DNA of 7,471 nt. Source: Oscillospiraceae bacterium (GTDB lineage: Bacteria; Bacillota; Clostridia; Oscillospirales; Oscillospiraceae). The translations under genes were made by a program, and so were the position numbers. Each line of letters begins with the position of its first letter. The first letter of the stretch is position 1. The notes beneath the pieces are model-generated. The model searched no databases and had not been told where the DNA came from. It saw only the letters and a program-made list of their open reading frames with translations. Shown here piece by piece: positions 4,863-7,471 of this stretch. Where the stretch lies: positions 1 through 7,471 of the forward strand of contig JAFNXT010000069.1 in assembly GCA_017378975.1 (NCBI GenBank), read 5' to 3'.

Positions 4863-6671
4863 ATGATGGAACGATATGGGATGCGGTACCGGTGGCTGTT
4901 GGTGCTGGCGGCACTGATCTTGATGACGGTCTGGTCTGCCGGATCCGTCCGGGCGGCTTGTGATCATGGATACGGTCCCGGTGAGATGACTGTGGCACCC
5001 GGCTGTGAGACTGAGGGCGCATTGCGCTATACCTGCAGCCTTTGCGGCGACAGCTACACCGAGACGATCCCTGCCATGGGCCACAGTTTCGGGTGTGTCC
5101 GGACAGAGCCTGACTGTCAGACCGAAGGCAGTCTGTTGTATACCTGTGAAGGTTGTGGTGACAGCTATTCCGAGCCGATCCCGGCGTTGGGGCATGGGTA
5201 CGTGCTGGACCGGACGCAGGTCTTCTGTGATAAGGACGGTCTGGCGGTGAATGTCTGCACGGCCTGTGGTCACAGCTATTCCGAGCCGCTCCCGGCCATG
5301 GGACACAGCTATGCGTGTGTCCGGAGGGAGCCCAGCTGTGAAGAGGACGGAGCGCTGGTCTACACCTGCGCCGGTTGCGGTGACAGCTATTCCGAGCCGA
5401 TCCCGGCGCTGGACCATGATTATGAAAGCCAACTGCTGGAGGTCTTCTGTGACAGGGAAGGCCGGGAGGTGCTGGTCTGTACCACCTGCGGCGACAGCTT
5501 TGAGGAGCTGATCCCGCCCATGGGCCACAGATATGAGTCCGTCTGGAAAGACCCCTCCTGTGAAGAAGCGGGCGGCGAGGTGCATACCTGTGAGAACTGC
5601 GGTGACAGTTATACGGACGTGGTCCCGGCCATGGGGCACAGTTTTGCTGAGGGCATCTGTGGCGTTTGTGGCGAGGCGGATCCCGACTGGGTGGCAGATC
5701 CCGGTCTGGTGCTGGGCTATCCCACGCTGTCCTTCGAAGATGAGGTCATCTACAATGTGTATTACACCGTGGAGGATATGACCTCCGTGGTGGAGATGGG
5801 TCTGATGCTCCTGCCTAAGCTGGATCAGGAAGCCACCATCGAAGATGCCACCGCTTTGGTGCCCGGTTTCGTGACCAATGGCGTCGCTTATTTGGTCAAC
5901 TCCGGCGGTATCCCGGCGGCGCGGATGGGGCAGACGGTATATTTCAAGGTATATGCCAAGCTGACGGACGGTTCGTATGCCTATTCTGCCGCCGGCGGCT
6001 ACAATGCAAAGGCCTATGCAAACTCCATCCTCAGCGGCGACAGCTCTGATGATATGAAGCGTCTGGTGGTGGCCATGCTGGAGTACGGTGCCGAGGCACA
6101 GCGGTACTTCGGGCAGGACGATCTTCTGATGGACGGCTCCCTGACGGAAGAACACCGGGCGTTGGTGGAAGCCTACGATGCGTCCATGATGGATGATGTG
6201 GTGAAGGCCGATCCTGCCAAGACCGGCAATTTCCTCCGGGACAATGCCAACTTCCGGTCGCTGTATCCCTCCGTGTCCTTTGACGGGGCCTTCGCCATCA
6301 ACGTCTACTGCGTGCCTGCGGTGGCGGTGGATGGGAAGATGACCATGTACTGGTGGGACGTGGAGACCATGGAGTCGGTGGAAGCGCTCAATGTGGATAA
6401 CGCCGTGGGCAGTATGGAGATGACCGCGTCCAGCGGCATCTGGTGGGGTCAGATGGCAGGGATCGCCGCCAAGGAGATGGACAAGACCTACTATATGTCC
6501 TGCGTCTTCGAGAGCGGGGGCGAGACGGTGACCACCGGCGTGATCGCCTATTCTCTGGGCAAATACTGCGAAGGCAAGGCCGCCACCGAGGGCGACCCCC
6601 AGCAGGACTTCGCCAAGGCTACGGCGGTGTATGGATATTATGCCAAGCGCTATTTCGAAAACAACGACTGA
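4863..6671 (+). CDS. Secreted protein with six Cys/His 37-residue repeats and a duplicated C-terminal domain
   Basis: The product has 602 residues. A signal peptide covers residues 1-31 (basic MRYR, a hydrophobic core, then SVRA before the likely cut). Residues 34-257 are six repeats, each holding C-x9-C-x2-C-x12-H with a GDSY.E.IPAxGH-like end. A last CxxC (C266, C269) closes the array. Residues about 286-602 form two related halves that both begin YPxxSF...INVY-like (286 and 468) and end in a helix with a YF pair (415-416 and 597-598). I know this repeat and C-terminal region as recurrent in extracellular proteins of gut clostridia, but no biochemical role. No LPXTG, SLH or dockerin motif is visible, so attachment to the cell is unclear. 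The frame is open back to 4773, but AAGGAGG at 4850-4856 lies 6 bases before this ATG (9 before the next ATG at 4866), and the promoter -10 box at 4809-4814 lies within the longer frame. It is a single-gene unit ending in a hairpin at 6680-6712. Confidence 0.92.
   Translation: MMERYGMRYRWLLVLAALILMTVWSAGSVRAACDHGYGPGEMTVAPGCETEGALRYTCSLCGDSYTETIPAMGHSFGCVRTEPDCQTEGSLLYTCEGCGDSYSEPIPALGHGYVLDRTQVFCDKDGLAVNVCTACGHSYSEPLPAMGHSYACVRREPSCEEDGALVYTCAGCGDSYSEPIPALDHDYESQLLEVFCDREGREVLVCTTCGDSFEELIPPMGHRYESVWKDPSCEEAGGEVHTCENCGDSYTDVVPAMGHSFAEGICGVCGEADPDWVADPGLVLGYPTLSFEDEVIYNVYYTVEDMTSVVEMGLMLLPKLDQEATIEDATALVPGFVTNGVAYLVNSGGIPAARMGQTVYFKVYAKLTDGSYAYSAAGGYNAKAYANSILSGDSSDDMKRLVVAMLEYGAEAQRYFGQDDLLMDGSLTEEHRALVEAYDASMMDDVVKADPAKTGNFLRDNANFRSLYPSVSFDGAFAINVYCVPAVAVDGKMTMYWWDVETMESVEALNVDNAVGSMEMTASSGIWWGQMAGIAAKEMDKTYYMSCVFESGGETVTTGVIAYSLGKYCEGKAATEGDPQQDFAKATAVYGYYAKRYFENND
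4962..5633 (+). repeat. Six tandem coding repeats, 111-bp period (first unit 117 bp)
   Basis: Units run 4962-5078, 5079-5189, 5190-5300, 5301-5411, 5412-5522 and 5523-5633. In the protein the histidines fall at 74, 111, 148, 185, 222 and 259, and the CxxC pairs at 58/61, 95/98, 132/135, 169/172, 206/209 and 243/246, a strict spacing of 37 residues. The lone cysteine also repeats at 48, 85, 122, 159, 196 and 233. Units 2 and 4 share a 30-bp identical stretch (5157-5186 and 5379-5408). Confidence 0.93.
5718..6656 (+). repeat. Diverged 182-residue internal duplication within the surface protein
   Basis: Half A covers residues 286-416 (5718-6110) and half B residues 468-598 (6264-6656). Both start with a YP-x-x-SF strand, continue into an I/YNVY strand, and end with a helix rich in Ala and Tyr closed by RYF. 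The start motif and the end motif are both offset by exactly 182 residues. The nucleotide level has diverged, so this is an old domain duplication rather than a recent one. Confidence 0.6.
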
Positions 6672-6679
6672 TCTGTAAC

Positions 6680-6720
6680 GATGCCCGTCCGGCGGACTGC
6701 CGGGCGGGCATCTTCATAAA
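6680..6720 (+). terminator. Terminator after the surface protein gene
   Basis: A 14-bp stem with one G-U pair (6680-6693 with 6699-6712) closes on a 5-base loop and starts 8 bases after the TGA. The tail after the stem is only moderately T-rich (TTCATAAA), so termination may be incomplete and some read-through into the next gene is possible. Confidence 0.75.
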
Positions 6721-6770
6721 AACATTTATTCCCATGTCACGTTTTGGTCTCCCCGAGGCATCTATATAGT

Positions 6771-6780
6771 GAAAGGGGGG
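6771..6780 (+). promoter_or_regulatory. Ribosome binding site deciding a GTG start
   Basis: GAAAGGGGGG ends 8 bases before GTG 6789-6791 and 14 bases before the next in-frame ATG at 6795. The spacing favours the GTG. The frame also extends back to a TTG at 6744, which has no ribosome site. Confidence 0.6.
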
Positions 6781-6788
6781 ATCTTCCT

Positions 6789-7265
6789 GTGGATATGAAG
6801 GACCGGGTCCGGCCGGTGAAGGCCGGACAGCATGGGATCTGCTGGCTGGTGGGGGCTGTCGCGCTTTTGGCCCTGCTGGCGTTTTTGGTCCTGGATATGT
6901 TGCCCACGGAGGGGATGGGGACGGCATCCGGTGAGGGATACGAAGCGCAGGCCGAGCTGGTGGCGTTGGGCGGCGGCGAGCTGCTGTTGGAGTTCCGGGT
7001 GTCCCATGACCACGCGGTGGAGAAGCTGGGGATCATGAGCATCCGGGTCTACGGCTCTGAGGACGGACAGAGCTGGTCGGAGGAGCAGGTCCTGACGGAA
7101 CAGGACGCGCCCCAACTGATGAGGGCCCGGTGCTGTGAACATCAGGGGGCCGTGGCACTGACGGGAGAGTCCGGGCGCTATTACCGGGTGCGTCTGGTGT
7201 TTTGGGCCGGAGACCGGGAGGAGAACTGGAGCAAGACCTTCTGGACCGGATCGGTCCGGGCGTGA
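6789..7265 (+). CDS. Small exported or signal-anchored protein of unknown function
   Basis: The product has 158 residues from the GTG start chosen on the ribosome site at 6771-6780; ATG at 6795 is the alternative (156 residues). The N-terminus is basic (KDRVRPVK), followed by one hydrophobic segment at about residues 17-38. It has no clear signal-peptidase or lipobox site, so a membrane anchor with the rest outside is most likely. The exterior part is rich in beta-strand patterns: LLLEFRVSHD, IMSIRVYGSEDGQSW, and a C-terminal GRYYRVRLVFWAG followed by a FWTGSV end. This resembles small clostridial secreted proteins with an 'iGa..I.iYes.DG.tW ... yY.v.v.fwA' pattern (I think of the DUF6147-type group, from memory and not checked). 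No catalytic motif is visible. It lies 117 bases after the repeat protein gene, beyond its terminator. I found no convincing promoter of its own, so read-through remains possible. Confidence 0.78.
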   Translation: MDMKDRVRPVKAGQHGICWLVGAVALLALLAFLVLDMLPTEGMGTASGEGYEAQAELVALGGGELLLEFRVSHDHAVEKLGIMSIRVYGSEDGQSWSEEQVLTEQDAPQLMRARCCEHQGAVALTGESGRYYRVRLVFWAGDREENWSKTFWTGSVRA

Positions 7266-7275
7266 GAGCCCGTTG

Positions 7276-7315
7276 TTGACTTTTGTGCGGAGATCCTGTC
7301 TACTTTTTGTATAAA
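7276..7315 (+). promoter_or_regulatory. Possible promoter region of the last exported-protein gene
   Basis: Two readings compete. TTGACT (7276-7281, 5 of 6) with TCTACT (7299-7304, 4 of 6) has a 17-base spacer. A better -10 box, TATAAA (7310-7315), lacks a matching -35 at the right distance. An inverted repeat ACCAGA/TCTGGT (7316-7321 and 7330-7335) follows immediately. The 119-base gap before the next start supports a promoter here, but its exact position is uncertain. Confidence 0.45.
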
Positions 7316-7384
7316 ACCAGATTTGTCTGTCTGGTCGGATCTGTGGATCATGCACATCGGCGGGCAAAGGAATGGAGGATCTTT

Positions 7385-7471
7385 ATGATGAAACGGACCG
7401 TCAGTTTGCTGTTGGCACTGGCGATGATCCTGGGCTGTGTGCCGGGCTTCCAGTCAGTCTCCGCGGCGACC
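7385..7471 (+). CDS. Exported protein, signal peptide only (3' end outside window)
   Basis: Twenty-nine codons are visible. They start MMKRTVSLLL and continue with a hydrophobic core (ALAMILG) and a segment ending SVSAA, which reads as a typical signal peptide with a probable cut around residues 27-28. The mature protein lies beyond the window, so nothing can be said of its function. GGAGG at 7374-7378 stands 6 bases before this ATG and 9 before the second in-frame ATG at 7388. This is the same tandem-ATG arrangement as in the repeat-protein gene at 4863. The frame is open to the window edge. Confidence 0.85.
   Translation, partial: MMKRTVSLLLALAMILGCVPGFQSVSAAT

Noticed and set aside
4962..5633. 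Regular 111-bp period considered as a CRISPR or other non-coding repeat array
   Set aside because: The repeats are in frame, keep Cys, His and Gly codons while third positions vary, and have no short-repeat/spacer alternation. They are protein repeats.
4680..6155. Minus-strand frame of 491 codons opposite the repeat protein
   Set aside because: Its apparent internal repeats simply mirror the 111-bp repeats of the sense gene, and its product has no signal or domain. The sense gene has promoter, ribosome site, signal peptide and terminator.
6765..6770. TATAGT as a -10 box for the gene at 6789
   Set aside because: Transcription would begin near 6777, inside the ribosome site at 6771-6780, and there is no acceptable -35 box upstream.
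7290..7316. T-rich run after the 158-residue protein considered as a terminator
   Set aside because: No stable stem precedes the run, so it is not a recognisable Rho-independent terminator.
4755..7344. Shared 10-mer TCGGATCTGT upstream of two exported-protein genes (4755-4764 and 7335-7344)
   Set aside because: Matches of 10 bases are expected many times by chance in a window of this size, and the two copies stand at different distances and on different sides of the promoters.

Overview
The window looks like a chromosomal segment of a GC-rich member of the Clostridia, most likely a gut Oscillospiraceae/Ruminococcaceae-type anaerobe. The grounds are strong AGGAGG-type ribosome binding sites, sigma-A style promoters, a YerC/YecD-type TrpR-like regulator, an SPFH-type zinc-ribbon protein tail, and secreted proteins built from Cys/His repeats and domains that I associate with gut clostridia. 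This taxonomic call is inference from protein character, not from a marker gene. I see no rRNA, tRNA, CRISPR array, transposase, integrase or phage gene.

Layout. (1) Positions 1-494, plus strand: the 3' end of a gene whose product ends in four tandem zinc ribbons. (2) Positions 537-1940, minus strand: a 467-residue NYN/PIN-like predicted nuclease with an unrecognised N-terminal half. It has its own promoter and converges on the first gene across a shared hairpin. (3) Positions 2084-4630, minus strand: a four-gene operon read right to left, coding a lipoprotein solute-binding protein, a HisM/GlnP-type permease, a GlnQ/HisP-type ATPase and a TrpR-like regulator of the YerC/YecD family. It has one clear promoter (4664-4692), intergenic gaps of 3 to 9 bases, and one terminator (2041-2074). 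A perfect 6-bp inverted repeat exactly fills the spacer of its promoter. (4) Positions 4786-7471, plus strand: three consecutive genes for exported or surface proteins. They are a 602-residue secreted protein with six Cys/His repeats of 37 residues followed by a duplicated domain, a 158-residue signal-anchored protein, and the signal peptide of a further exported protein that runs off the window.

How they work together. The operon is a polar amino-acid-type uptake system whose last gene may regulate it, possibly through the promoter palindrome; the substrate cannot be read from the sequence. The plus-strand block from 4786 onward reads as part of a surface/secretome neighbourhood with separate transcription units. 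The NYN protein and the zinc-ribbon protein are neighbours by position only; nothing shows a shared function.

I did not find a convincing new multi-gene system. The points most worth a second look are the promoter-spacer palindrome next to a co-transcribed TrpR-like gene, the exact 37-residue Cys/His repeat with a two-unit higher-order period, the 182-residue internal duplication in the same protein, and the unassigned N-terminal half of the NYN protein.
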